A stretch of DNA of 64,000 nt from Herbaspirillum sp. alder98 (GTDB taxonomy: Bacteria > Pseudomonadota > Gammaproteobacteria > Burkholderiales > Burkholderiaceae_D): the NCBI RefSeq assembly GCF_020179755.1, contig NZ_JAIUCY010000013.1:1-64000 (forward strand). Reading direction: 5' to 3'. The notes beneath the pieces were generated by a model. That model was not told the origin of the DNA, ran no database searches, and saw nothing but the letters and a program-made list of their open reading frames with translations. Below are positions 16,588-25,538 of this stretch, in pieces. A program made the position numbers and the translations under genes. Every line of letters begins with the position of its first letter. The first letter of the stretch is position 1.

Positions 16588-17919
16588 TCACTGCGGATTG
16601 GCGCGGCGGCCGATGAACGCCAGGATCAGCACCGTCGCCAGCAATTCGACCAGCGCGATGCCAGTCAGGCCACGGGTATAGCTGCCGGTGGTGCTCTTGA
16701 GGTATCCCAGCAGTTGCGGCGAGAAATAGCCTGCCAGGTTGGCGACCGAATTGATCACCGCCAACCCGATGGCGATGGCGCTGCCGGACAGATACTGGCC
16801 AGGCAACTGCCAGAAGATCGGAATCGCCCCCATGGTGCCGGCCGAGGACAGCGCCAGCGCCGCCACCACGCCGGCCGGATTCTTGTCGCCCACGAACCAG
16901 GCTGCGGCGAGCAGGCCGATGGCGCCGATGGCAGCCGCCACGGCGGTGTGCACCCGGGTCTCCTGCGCCCGGTCCGACAGCCAGCCGTTGACCAGCATGC
17001 CGGCCCAGCCACAGGCGTAGATCCCGCCCATGACCCAACCCAGGGTCTTGATGTCGGTAAAGCCGACTTCGCGCACCAGGCTTGGCCCGTAGAACACCAG
17101 CGTGGCGTTGCCGGCAATGATGCAGAAGAACACGGCGATCAGCAGCCAGATATGGCTGTTGCGCAGCGACGCCATGAAACTGTGTTCACGCGGGCCCAGC
17201 CGGCGATCTTCATCGGCCAGTTCGCTGGCGATGTGCTCCTTCTGGGTTGGCGAGAGCCACTTGGCGCGGGACGGCAGGTCGGTCAGGATGAAAAACGCCA
17301 GCAGTCCGATCAGCACCGAAGGAATGCCCTCGACGATGAACAGCCATTGCCAGCCCTTGAGGCCGAATGCGCCCTGCGACAACTCCATGATGTAGGCCGC
17401 CAGCGGGCTGCCCACTACCAGCGAGATGGCCGAGGCCGAGACGAATACCGACAAGGCCTTGCCGCGCCGATGGGCAGGCAGCCAGTAGGTCAGGTAGAGG
17501 ATCACGCCCGGCTGCAGTCCGGCCTCGAAGGCGCCCATCATGAAGCGCAGAAAATAGAACTGGCCCGGCGTCTGGACCCAGGCCATGGCGACGCAGATCA
17601 CGCCCCAGCCGATGGTGATGCGCATGATGGTCTTGCGCGCCCCGATCTTTTGCAGCAACAGGTTGCTCGGCACCTCGAACAGGAAATAGCCGATGAAGAA
17701 AATACCGGCGCCGGCGCCGTAGATGGCATCCGACCATTGCAGGTCATTCATCATCGTCAGCTTGGCGAAGCCGACATTGACGCGATCGATCCAGGCCAGG
17801 AACCAGATCAGGGTGACACAGGGAACGATGCGCCAGATCACCCGGCGAAAGGTGGCGTCGCGCTCGGCGGCGAGGGCATCGGGAGGCATTGCAGCGGCAG
17901 TGGATGGAACAGCGGACAT
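16588..17919 (-). CDS. MFS transporter, anion:cation symporter (ACS) family
   Basis: A 443-residue 12-helix permease of the ACS/phthalate-permease group, which imports organic anions such as tartrate, glucarate, hexuronates or aromatic acids with protons. Family landmarks: WFLAWIDRVNVGFAKLTM in helix 1, AGAGIFFIGYFLFEVPSNLL in helix 2, RFMMGAFEAGLQPGVILYL, and FIVEGIPSVLIGLLAFFIL mid-protein. GGAGAA precedes the start at 17919; an upstream extension to 18090 is not family-like. It is transcribed alone, divergent from the hybrid kinase. The substrate is not evident. Confidence 0.9.
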   Translation of the reverse strand: MSAVPSTAAAMPPDALAAERDATFRRVIWRIVPCVTLIWFLAWIDRVNVGFAKLTMMNDLQWSDAIYGAGAGIFFIGYFLFEVPSNLLLQKIGARKTIMRITIGWGVICVAMAWVQTPGQFYFLRFMMGAFEAGLQPGVILYLTYWLPAHRRGKALSVFVSASAISLVVGSPLAAYIMELSQGAFGLKGWQWLFIVEGIPSVLIGLLAFFILTDLPSRAKWLSPTQKEHIASELADEDRRLGPREHSFMASLRNSHIWLLIAVFFCIIAGNATLVFYGPSLVREVGFTDIKTLGWVMGGIYACGWAGMLVNGWLSDRAQETRVHTAVAAAIGAIGLLAAAWFVGDKNPAGVVAALALSSAGTMGAIPIFWQLPGQYLSGSAIAIGLAVINSVANLAGYFSPQLLGYLKSTTGSYTRGLTGIALVELLATVLILAFIGRRANPQ

Positions 17920-18158
17920 GCGATTCTCCGGGGGCGGGTGACAGGCAGCGGTGGTGCCGGTGCGGCGCGATTCACAGCCGGGGCCTGTTCCCGCAGAAGC
18001 ATTTTCCATGCCACTGGCGGGTCGCGCGCCGTCGCTGGCGGCATTGTTGTCCCGCCCTGTAAGAATGGTGGCTCGTGCTATGCTCGCCACACCGCGATGT
18101 TGCGCTGCGACAGCACTTCAGCTGCGCCGGTTTGCCAATTTGCCATCGTCCGAATCTG

Positions 18159-21008
18159 ATGACAGCGCTCGACTCTTCCCCTCACACCCGGTTCCTGGCC
18201 CATGGCGGCCACATGGGCGCCGCTATCGCCGCATTCGACTGGGGCAGCACGCCGCTTGGCGCGCTCGCGCAATGGCCTGCCTACCTGCGCACGGCAACCT
18301 CGATCATGCTGGCGTCGGACCGGGCCATGGTGATGATGTGGGGGCCGACCGGGATCCTGATCTTCAACGATGCCTACGCCGATTTTGCCGGCCAGTTGCG
18401 GCGGCGCGAACTGGGGGTGCCGGTGCGCGAAGCCTGGCCCGAAGTGGCGGACTTCAACGACAACGTGCTCGATGTGGTGCTGGCCGGCGGCACGCTGGGC
18501 TACCGGGACCAGCGCATGATGCTGCAACGGGACGTGGGTCTGGAAGACAGCTGGCTGTGCCTCGACTACAGCGCCGTGCGCGATGAAGAGGGCGTGCCGC
18601 GTGGCGTATTGGTGATCCTGGAAGAAACCACGGCCCGGGTACACGTCGAGCAGCGCCTGTCGATTGCCCAGGCCGCGGGCGGTGTCGGCACCTTCGAGTG
18701 GTTTCCCGACAGCGGCCGGCTGGAGGTCTCCGAGCAGTACCTGAAACTGTGGGGCCTGGCGCCCGGCACCGAGGTCACCGATGCGCTGCTGATGAGCTTG
18801 CTGCATCCGGACGATGTTGGCGTCGCCGGGCTGAAGCGGCTCGATGAGCAGGGTAATCCACTGGCGTATGGCGAGTTTCGTCGCGTCGATCCCGATACTG
18901 GCGAAACGCGCTGGCTGGCGCGCCGGGGTGAAGTGGTATCGAGCCCGGAAAGTGGCCGGCGCCGCTATGTGGGAGTGATCGCCGACATTACCGAGCGGCG
19001 TCAGACCGAACAGGCGCTGCGCGACAGCGAGCAGCGCTGGCGCAACCTGTTCGAGCAGATGCGCGAAGGCTTCTTCATCGGCCAGGCGGTGCGCGGCGGG
19101 GATGGCGCCATCGCCGATTTCCGCATGAACATGCTCAATCCGGCATTCCAGCAGCAGACCGGCATCGACACCGCATGGGCCGACGGCCGCATGATGAGCG
19201 AGATCACGCCCAGCATTCGCGACGAGCTGGTGGTCATCTACAGCGCCGTGCTCGATGGCAGTCGTCGCGGCCAGTTCGAGATCCAGGTGCCGGAGCTGGA
19301 GAACCGCTGGTTCGAGGTGCGCGCGCAACGTATCGACGAAGACAGCTTTGCGGCGTTGTTCATCGATATCTCGGGGCGCAAGACCGCCGAGCAGTTGATC
19401 ATCGAAAGCGAATTGCGTTTTCGCTCGTTCGCCCAGTCCATGCCCAATCACGTCTGGACCGCCACCCCGGCCGGAGAGCTCGACTGGTTCAATGAACGCA
19501 TCCACGACTACGCCGGCGTGGCCAGCGCAGCGCTGGAAGGGGCCGGCTGGTTGCGCCTGTTGCATGCCGACGATCGCGCCCGGCATGCGCAGGCCTGGCA
19601 ACAGGCGATCGAAGGCGGCGACGGCTTCGAGATCGAATACCGGCTGTTGCGTCACGATGGCGCCTATCGCTGGCATATCGGACGCGCCGTGCCGATGTGT
19701 AATGAGGCCGGCGAGATCGAACGCTGGATCGGCAGCAATACCGACATCGAAGAGCAGAAGGTGGCCGAGGCGGCGTTGTCGCAGCTGGCCACGACGCTCG
19801 AGCAACGGGTCGAAGAACGCACCGGTGAATTGCTGGCCATGCAGGAGACGCTGCGCCACAGCCAGAAGATGGAGGCCCTGGGCAAGCTCACCGGCGGCGT
19901 GGCGCACGACTTCAACAACCTGTTGCAGGTGATCTCGGGCAACCTGCAATTGCTGGCGCGCGAGCTGGGTGGCGATGCGCGTGCCGGGCGGCGCATCGCC
20001 AATGCCCTGGCGGGAGTGGCCCGCGGCGCGCGGCTGGCCAGCCAGTTGCTGGCATTCGGCCGGCGCCAGCCATTGGAGCCCAAGGTGCTGAATCTGTCAC
20101 GACTGGTGATGGGCATCGATGACATGCTGCGTCGCGCGCTGGGTGAGGCAATCGAGATCGAGACCGTGACCGCCGGCGGCCTGTGGAATACCTTCGCCGA
20201 TCCGGCCCAGGTCGAGAACGCCTTGCTCAACCTGGCCATCAACGGCCGCGACGCGATGACGCAAGGTGGTCGCCTGACCATCGAATTGCGCAACGCATGG
20301 CTCGACGACGTCTATGCCGGAGCGCATGCCGAGCTGCGCCCCGGCCAGTACGTGATGCTGGCGGTCAGCGACACCGGCAGCGGCATCCCGCCCGAGGTGC
20401 TGGAACATGTATTCGAACCGTTCTTCACCACCAAGCCGGAAGGGCAGGGCACCGGCCTGGGGCTGTCGATGGTGTACGGCTTTGCCAAGCAATCCGGCGG
20501 CCACGTGGCCATCTACAGCGAGCCGGGCCAGGGCACCACGGTGAAGCTGTACCTGCCGCGCAACGAGCAGGCCGAGGATGTCGCCAACGACAGCCCGGTA
20601 CAGCCGGCCGAAGGCGGCAATGAAACCGTCCTGGTGGCCGAGGACGACGACGAGGTCAGCGCCACCGTGGTCGAACTGCTCTCGGAACTGGGATACCGGG
20701 TGCTCAAGGCGCGTGACGCCGAGGCCGCGTTGAGCATCATCGAAAGCGGGATCGCAATCGACCTGCTGTTTACCGACGTGGTGATGCCGGGCAAGCTGAA
20801 AAGTCCCGAGATGGCGCGCAAGGCACGCGAGCGCATCCCGGGCCTGGCCGTGCTGTTCACCTCGGGCTATACCGATAACGCCATCGTCCATGGCGGTCGC
20901 CTGGAACCTGGCGTGGAGCTGCTGAGCAAGCCCTACACCCGCGAGGCGCTGGCGCACAAGGTGCGCTCGGTGCTGACCCAGCAACGGCGACGTGACGGCG
21001 ATGGCTGA
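18159..21008 (+). CDS. PAS-rich hybrid sensor histidine kinase with receiver domain
   Basis: A 949-residue cytoplasmic hybrid kinase. In order: an N-terminal PAS-like domain (AIAAFDWGSTPLGALAQWPA, residues about 15-150), three more PAS/PAC modules to about 560, a coiled linker, the dimerisation domain with phospho-acceptor His near 583 (KLTGGVAHDFNNLLQVIS), the HATPase domain (N-box NLAINGRDAM, G1 DTGSGIPPEVL, G2 GTGLGLSMVYGFAKQSGGH), and a receiver domain with Asp near 872 (LLFTDVVMPG). There are no membrane segments, so it senses an internal signal such as redox state, light or a ligand; no Cys of the LOV type (NCRFL) is seen. The start lacks a clear ribosome binding site and could lie slightly elsewhere. 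Confidence 0.92.
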   Translation: MTALDSSPHTRFLAHGGHMGAAIAAFDWGSTPLGALAQWPAYLRTATSIMLASDRAMVMMWGPTGILIFNDAYADFAGQLRRRELGVPVREAWPEVADFNDNVLDVVLAGGTLGYRDQRMMLQRDVGLEDSWLCLDYSAVRDEEGVPRGVLVILEETTARVHVEQRLSIAQAAGGVGTFEWFPDSGRLEVSEQYLKLWGLAPGTEVTDALLMSLLHPDDVGVAGLKRLDEQGNPLAYGEFRRVDPDTGETRWLARRGEVVSSPESGRRRYVGVIADITERRQTEQALRDSEQRWRNLFEQMREGFFIGQAVRGGDGAIADFRMNMLNPAFQQQTGIDTAWADGRMMSEITPSIRDELVVIYSAVLDGSRRGQFEIQVPELENRWFEVRAQRIDEDSFAALFIDISGRKTAEQLIIESELRFRSFAQSMPNHVWTATPAGELDWFNERIHDYAGVASAALEGAGWLRLLHADDRARHAQAWQQAIEGGDGFEIEYRLLRHDGAYRWHIGRAVPMCNEAGEIERWIGSNTDIEEQKVAEAALSQLATTLEQRVEERTGELLAMQETLRHSQKMEALGKLTGGVAHDFNNLLQVISGNLQLLARELGGDARAGRRIANALAGVARGARLASQLLAFGRRQPLEPKVLNLSRLVMGIDDMLRRALGEAIEIETVTAGGLWNTFADPAQVENALLNLAINGRDAMTQGGRLTIELRNAWLDDVYAGAHAELRPGQYVMLAVSDTGSGIPPEVLEHVFEPFFTTKPEGQGTGLGLSMVYGFAKQSGGHVAIYSEPGQGTTVKLYLPRNEQAEDVANDSPVQPAEGGNETVLVAEDDDEVSATVVELLSELGYRVLKARDAEAALSIIESGIAIDLLFTDVVMPGKLKSPEMARKARERIPGLAVLFTSGYTDNAIVHGGRLEPGVELLSKPYTREALAHKVRSVLTQQRRRDGDG

Positions 21009-21021
21009 ACGTTGATGGGGC

Positions 21022-21045
21022 GACGGCAGGCAATCTGCCGTCTTT
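21022..21045 (+). terminator. Terminator-like hairpin after the hybrid kinase
   Basis: gacggcag and ctgccgtc form an 8-bp stem with a 5-base loop, followed by ttt, 13 bases after the stop codon. The T-run is short. Confidence 0.55.
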
Positions 21046-21267
21046 GGTTGTTGCTATGGGCGTGATAGCGACAAGCGATTGTTCCACTTTCCAGAACACT
21101 CAATTCTTCTTTTACGGGTTTTTCTCGGGCCCTTCGATCTCTACACTGCAGTCATCGATGAACGACATCGCAACGCAAGAAACGATGCGGTTTTCCGAGC
21201 AGCGCCCCGTGCCATCTCACATAACGGCACGCCGCGTTGAATTCAACCAACCCGAAGGAGAAAAATC

Positions 21268-21525
21268 ATGAATGCAAAGTATATCGTCGCCGCCGCCCTG
21301 GCCCTGTCCGCTTCCTCGCTGGCTTTCGCCGAAGCGCAATATCCGGTCGACAAGCCTTTCGTGTCGACCACCACCCGCGCTGCCGTGAAGGCTGAACTGG
21401 CCCGTGCCCAGCAACAAGGCGTGGCCAACCAGGTTGACTCGGTCTATCCGGTGGTGACTTCGGCGCCTGCCAACAATGGCCTGCAATCGGCCGGTAACGT
21501 CTCGGCAACCTACTCGGGCGCCTGA
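21268..21525 (+). CDS. DUF4148 family exported protein
   Basis: An 85-residue small exported protein. A signal peptide (MNAKYIVAAALALSASSLAFA) is followed by a short mature part with the DUF4148 pattern: TRAAVKAELARAQQQG, then a segment with VDSVYPV. The family is typical of Burkholderiales, where it is abundant and often stress- or regulator-linked, but has no assigned activity. AAGGAG lies seven bases before the ATG. The following small gene starts 48 bases later and may share the transcript. Confidence 0.88.
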   Translation: MNAKYIVAAALALSASSLAFAEAQYPVDKPFVSTTTRAAVKAELARAQQQGVANQVDSVYPVVTSAPANNGLQSAGNVSATYSGA

Positions 21526-21573
21526 TTGCCCGTCGGTTTTTATCGTACTTAGAAAAAGAAAAGAGGAATGATC

Positions 21574-21798
21574 ATGCTGGCCCAACTGATTTCGCGCGGA
21601 ACCTCCATCTACCCCCGTCTGTACATGCAGATGGCGGCCTTGGTGGGTTTGCTGATCGCCGCCGAGTTCAGCATGGGCACCCTGAGCATGATGCTGACCC
21701 AGCGCGCTGTCTATCGCGTCTCGCAACGCGTACGTCGCCGCCGTGAGGTGGCGCGCCATGCGAGCGTCGATTGCCCCAGTGGCAACTGCTGCGCCTGA
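21574..21798 (+). CDS. Small membrane protein of unknown function (74 aa)
   Basis: One hydrophobic helix (MQMAALVGLLIAAEFSMGTL) is followed by a strongly basic stretch (RVSQRVRRRREVARH) and a Cys-containing tail (DCPSGNCCA). The Met at 21574 is spaced about eight bases from GAGG; the Met at 21568 is too close to it. I do not recognise the family. The CPSGNCC end could bind metal, but this is speculation. It is followed by a strong hairpin. Confidence 0.6.
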   Translation: MLAQLISRGTSIYPRLYMQMAALVGLLIAAEFSMGTLSMMLTQRAVYRVSQRVRRRREVARHASVDCPSGNCCA

Positions 21799-21834
21799 TC
21801 CCTCTTTTGCAGACCTGGCCCCTGAGGCCGATTG

Positions 21835-21876
21835 CGGCCCGATGCGACTTGATTCGCCTCGGGCCGTCGTGCTTTT
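21835..21876 (+). terminator. Hairpin terminator after the small-protein pair
   Basis: cggcccga and tcgggccg (21835-21842 with 21859-21866) enclose an inner gcga/tcgc stem. A short T-run (cttttg) comes about six bases later. It lies 37 bases after the stop codon of the small membrane protein. Confidence 0.55.
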
Positions 21877-21937
21877 GCGGCATGGATAATTTTCCCTTGC
21901 TGTCCTGAAAACCGGGTTGCAGCCGCTTCCCCGTTCT

Positions 21938-21954
21938 CATGCCAAAATGGCATG
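21938..21954. promoter_or_regulatory. Dyad upstream of the HypT-like LysR gene
   Basis: catgcca and tggcatg form a perfect 7-bp inverted repeat around aaa, 78 bases before the LysR start. Possible autoregulatory site; no direct evidence. Confidence 0.35.
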
Positions 21955-22031
21955 GGACGGCAAGCCATGCCGTTTTGTATAGTGGCGGGCGGGTTTGCAT
22001 GGGCGAACTCGCAGGTCAAAGGGGCAGGGAT

Positions 22032-22970
22032 ATGGAAATCAAATGGGTCGAGGACTTCCTGTCGGTCGTGGAGACCCTCAATTTCAGCCGCTCGGCCAAG
22101 TTGCGCAACGTCACGCAACCCGCCTTTGGCCGCCGCATCCGTTCGCTTGAGACCTGGCTGGGGGCAGAGCTGTTCGATCGCTCCTCCTATCCTTGCACGC
22201 TGACGCCGGCGGGCGAATCGTTCGTCCCCATCGCGCGTGAGATGCTGAACCAGTCGATGCAGGCCCGCCTGGTGCTGCGGGGACAACTGGCCGGTTCCCA
22301 GGCGGCGGTGCGCTTTGCCATGCCGCACACCTTGCTGTTGACCCTTTATCCGCGCCTGCTGTCGGAAATCGAACGCAAGGTGGGCGCCATCTCGACCACC
22401 GTCATGGCCGGCAATGTGCATGACGCCGTGATGGCGCTGGTCGAACGCAACTGCGACCTGCTGATCTGCTACGACCATCGCCAGCAGGGCATCGCCCTCG
22501 ACAACGAGCGTTACGCCATGCTGTCGCTGGGCAAGGAGCCGTTGCGCCCCTACGTCAAGGCGCTGCCCAACGGCCAGCCCAAGTATGTGCTGCCGGGTAC
22601 GCCTGCTGAGCCGCTGCCGTTTCTCAGTTATTCCCCCTATTCGTCGCTGTCGCGCATCGTCGAGAAAGCCTTGCACACCAGCCCGCGCCGGGTGCATTTG
22701 TTCCGGCGTTTCGAGACCGACCTGGCCGAGGGCCTCAAGAGCATGGCCGTCGAAGGTCATGGCGTGGCCTGGCTGCCGGCCAGCGCGGTGGCGCGTGAAG
22801 TGGCCGAAGGCAAGCTGGTGCTGGCGATTGCCGCCAACGATGGCGAAGCGCTGGCGGCCGGCTTGTGGTGCGACGAGATGGATATCCGCCTCTACCGCCG
22901 GCTCGATGGCAGTTCGCCCGAGATCGACCGCATCTGGGCCTACCTGAAGAGCGAACACGCGCCCGGCTAG
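22032..22970 (+). CDS. LysR-family regulator, HypT (YjiE)-like
   Basis: A 312-residue LysR regulator. The helix-turn-helix region (LNFSRSAKLRNVTQPAFGRRIRSLE) has the QPAFxRRIRxLE signature of the HypT/QseD group rather than the common QPALSRQI. The C-terminal domain also resembles HypT (EGHGVAWLPASAVAREVAEGKLV). E. coli HypT responds to hypochlorite through Met oxidation; this protein has several Met residues in its effector domain, but function is not proven. GGGGCAGGG precedes the ATG. It is followed after 51 bases by an ornithine cyclodeaminase-family gene that it may control. Confidence 0.88.
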   Translation: MEIKWVEDFLSVVETLNFSRSAKLRNVTQPAFGRRIRSLETWLGAELFDRSSYPCTLTPAGESFVPIAREMLNQSMQARLVLRGQLAGSQAAVRFAMPHTLLLTLYPRLLSEIERKVGAISTTVMAGNVHDAVMALVERNCDLLICYDHRQQGIALDNERYAMLSLGKEPLRPYVKALPNGQPKYVLPGTPAEPLPFLSYSPYSSLSRIVEKALHTSPRRVHLFRRFETDLAEGLKSMAVEGHGVAWLPASAVAREVAEGKLVLAIAANDGEALAAGLWCDEMDIRLYRRLDGSSPEIDRIWAYLKSEHAPG

Positions 22971-23021
22971 CGCCCGGCCCGGTCGGCCGGCGACATTTTC
23001 CAATTATTCGAAGGAGTCACC

Positions 23022-23942
23022 ATGCAATTCATCAGCAACCAGCAGATCAGCGAACTGATCACTACCGAAGACGCCATCGGCGCCATGCGCGAGGCGTTTG
23101 CCGCCGCCGGCGAAGGCGCGCACCAGGGCCGTGTGCGCACCTCGGCATCGAACGGCGTGATGCTGTCGATGATGGGGGCGGTGATCCCTGGTGCCGGCAT
23201 TGCCGGCGCCAAGATCTACACCACCATCAAGGGCCAGTTCAAGTTCGTCATCGTGCTGTTTTCCAGCGAGACCGGTGCGCCGCTGGCGACCATCGAAGGC
23301 GACACCATGACGGGGCTGCGCACTGCTGCCGCGACGGCGGTGGCCTGCGACGCGCTGGCGCGTCCCGATGTCGAGGTGCTGTCGGTGATCGGCACCGGCG
23401 TGCAGGCGCGCTCGCACGTGCCGGCGCTGCTGCAGGTGCGCAAGTTCAAGGAAATCCTGGTGGCAGGTAAATCCGGCCAGCAAGAGCTGGCGGCCGAATT
23501 CACGCGCACCCTGGGCGTGCCGGCGCGCGCCGTCGACATCGACGAAGCCGCCAGCCGCGCCGATGTGCTGGTCACGGTGACCCGCTCGGCCACGCCCCTG
23601 TTCGATGGCGCGCTGCTGCGTCCGGGCAGTTTCGTGGCGGCAGTGGGCGCCTCCAAGGCCACCGTGCGTGAACTGGACGATGTCGCCATCAAGCGTGCGG
23701 CGGCGCTGTTCGTCGAGTGGAAGCCGCAGGCGCAGCAGGAAGCCGGTGATCTCGTGCAATGCGCGCCCGGTACGTTCGACTGGGCCAACGTAATGGAGCT
23801 GGCGCAGGCGGTTGATGGCAGCGCACCGTACCAGCGCCAGGCGGACGACATCGTGATCTACAAGGGGATCGGTATCGGCCTGGAAGATGTGGCCCTGGCG
23901 GGGCTGGCTTATCGCAAGGCCTGTATCAAGTACGGCTGGTAA
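23022..23942 (+). CDS. Ornithine cyclodeaminase / mu-crystallin family protein
   Basis: A 306-residue NAD(P)-dependent enzyme of the OCD/mu-crystallin family, whose members include ornithine cyclodeaminase, alanine dehydrogenase, ketimine reductase and opine-type synthases. Landmarks: GAKIYTTIKGQFKFV, GDTMTGLRTAAATAVACDAL, the nucleotide-binding VLSVIGTGVQARSHVPALL, and VTVTRSATPLF. Mature-length and complete. AAGGAG precedes the ATG. The exact substrate cannot be read from sequence. It lies just downstream of the HypT-like regulator and is followed by a paired-hairpin repeat. Confidence 0.88.
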   Translation: MQFISNQQISELITTEDAIGAMREAFAAAGEGAHQGRVRTSASNGVMLSMMGAVIPGAGIAGAKIYTTIKGQFKFVIVLFSSETGAPLATIEGDTMTGLRTAAATAVACDALARPDVEVLSVIGTGVQARSHVPALLQVRKFKEILVAGKSGQQELAAEFTRTLGVPARAVDIDEAASRADVLVTVTRSATPLFDGALLRPGSFVAAVGASKATVRELDDVAIKRAAALFVEWKPQAQQEAGDLVQCAPGTFDWANVMELAQAVDGSAPYQRQADDIVIYKGIGIGLEDVALAGLAYRKACIKYGW

Positions 23943-23969
23943 GTCGGGAGCGCTCCGTTGGCGTCAATG

Positions 23970-24059
23970 AAGTCGCTGGGTACCGGCCTTCGCCGGTACG
24001 ACGGGGTCTCCATCAATTTATCATCCGTCGTCCTGACGCAAGTCAGGACCCAGCGACTT
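23970..24059. repeat. REP-like paired hairpin element, copy B
   Basis: Outer arms aagtcgctgggt (23970-23981) and acccagcgactt (24048-24059) are perfectly complementary over 12 bp. Inside are two hairpins (taccggc/gccggta with loop cttc, and cctgac/gtcagg) and inner arms cgacgg/ccgtcg. Copy C at 55455 has the same plan with a different outer-arm sequence that is again self-complementary. It lies between the convergent OCD-family and HlyD-family genes and could also act as a terminator. Confidence 0.75.
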
Positions 24060-24109
24060 TCGCTGCGCTTCCATCACCCCCTCCCGGCGATTGCCGACTG
24101 TTGCCCACG

Positions 24110-25534
24110 TCAACGCTCGCGCATGCTTTCGCTGGCGTAGGCGATCAGCGGCGAGAGGAAGTACTCGATCACGCGCCGCCTGCCGGTCTTGATCTCGACC
24201 GCCACCGCCATCCCCGGGCCGAGTGCCACCGAAGTACCGTTGACCTGCACTGCATGGCGTTGCAGCCGTACCCGGGTGGAATAGACCAGGCCACGCCGTT
24301 CGTCGCTGATGGCGTCGTGCGAGACCGACATCACGCTGGCGGCGATGGTGCCGAACTTGGTATAGGGGAAGGTCTCGATCTTGACCTCGGCATCCTGGCC
24401 GGGCCTGACAAAGCCGATATCCTTGTTCTCCAGAAATGCCTCGACTTCAAGTGACTGCTCGACGGGCACGATCATCATCAGCACCTGCGCCGGCGTCACC
24501 ACGCCGGACTCGGTGTGTATCGCCAACTGTTGCACCGTGCCCGTGACGGGCGCGCGCAACAGCGTCAGTCGACCTTGCAGGTCGGCCTTGGCCAGTTCCT
24601 GTTCCAGCCCCGCCTGCTGTTGCAGCGCACGGGTCAGGGTATCGAAGGTGGTACGTCGCAACTGCGCGGCGATTTCGGTTTTCTGGCTGAGCACTTCGCG
24701 CAGGCCGGCTTCGATCTCGCGCAGCCGCCCCTTCAGGTTGGCCAGGTCGCCCTCTTGTTCGATGCGTATCTGTTCGCGGTCGAGGTAGCCATGGCGCGAG
24801 ACGAAATGGCGCTCGACCAGGTGCTTCAGGTCCTGCGCCCGCTGTCGCGCGATGGGCAACGTCTGTTCGAGCTTGCCCACCAGTGCGCGGGTGGCCGTCA
24901 GGCTGGCCTCGCGTCGCGCCATCTCGGCATCGATGCGGGCTACCCGGGCGCGAAACTCGTCCAGCTGGCTGTCCAATAGCAATTGTGATTCCTGCCATGC
25001 CGACGCGGCAATGTCAGCCGGCCGTTCGGTCCGCGCGCCGGGTTGCTGGTCGAGGATGGCCAGCATGGCGCGCGAACGGATGGCCGCCAGGCGGGCGGCG
25101 TCCAGTTCGCCACGCAAGCGCCGGGCGTCGGCCTGCGCATTGGTGGGATCGAGCTCGATCAGGAGATCGCCGGCCCGGACCGCCTGGCCGTCGCTGACAT
25201 GGATGCGCTTGACGGTTGCCGTCTGTAGCGACTGGATGCTCTTGCTGCGTCCGTCCGAGACGATCTGGCCCTGGGCCGTGGCGACGATGTCGATGCGCCC
25301 GAATATGGCCCACAGCAGCGCGATCACCATGAAACAGATCAGCAGCCACATGGCCACTCGCGGGGCGGGTGACACCGGCGTCTCCTGCAGCGCCAGTGCT
25401 GCCGGCAGGAACTGCACTTCGTGCGGCAGCCGTCTTGGTGGCGTCATCCGTTGCCGTTGTTGCCAGGCATGACGCCATACCTCGCCCTGGCCACGGACGA
25501 ATTCTCGAACAGTTTCAAGCAGTAGAAGTTTCAT
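24110..25534 (-). CDS. HlyD-family periplasmic adaptor of type I secretion
   Basis: Membrane fusion protein, 474 residues, linking the inner-membrane ABC exporter to an outer-membrane TolC-like channel. One N-terminal membrane helix (VAMWLLICFMVIALLWAIFG), a lipoyl-like half motif (GQIVSDGRSKSIQSLQTATV), a long coiled-coil hairpin (residues about 120-310), the second lipoyl half (LRAPVTGTVQQLAIHT) and the conserved C-terminal block ending GRRRVIEYFLSPLIAYASES, characteristic of HlyD. The start lies four bases after the stop of the exporter gene, so the two are coupled. No tolC-like gene is in the window. Confidence 0.93.
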   Translation of the reverse strand: MKLLLLETVREFVRGQGEVWRHAWQQRQRMTPPRRLPHEVQFLPAALALQETPVSPAPRVAMWLLICFMVIALLWAIFGRIDIVATAQGQIVSDGRSKSIQSLQTATVKRIHVSDGQAVRAGDLLIELDPTNAQADARRLRGELDAARLAAIRSRAMLAILDQQPGARTERPADIAASAWQESQLLLDSQLDEFRARVARIDAEMARREASLTATRALVGKLEQTLPIARQRAQDLKHLVERHFVSRHGYLDREQIRIEQEGDLANLKGRLREIEAGLREVLSQKTEIAAQLRRTTFDTLTRALQQQAGLEQELAKADLQGRLTLLRAPVTGTVQQLAIHTESGVVTPAQVLMMIVPVEQSLEVEAFLENKDIGFVRPGQDAEVKIETFPYTKFGTIAASVMSVSHDAISDERRGLVYSTRVRLQRHAVQVNGTSVALGPGMAVAVEIKTGRRRVIEYFLSPLIAYASESMRER

Positions 25535-25538
25535 CGCG

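Noticed and set aside
16558-18159. 533-residue plus-strand open frame
   Set aside because: Antisense shadow of the MFS permease gene; low-complexity, His/Gln/Arg-rich, no membrane helices.
18078-19949. 623-residue minus-strand open frame
   Set aside because: Antisense shadow of the PAS-rich hybrid kinase; no domain and no ribosome binding site.
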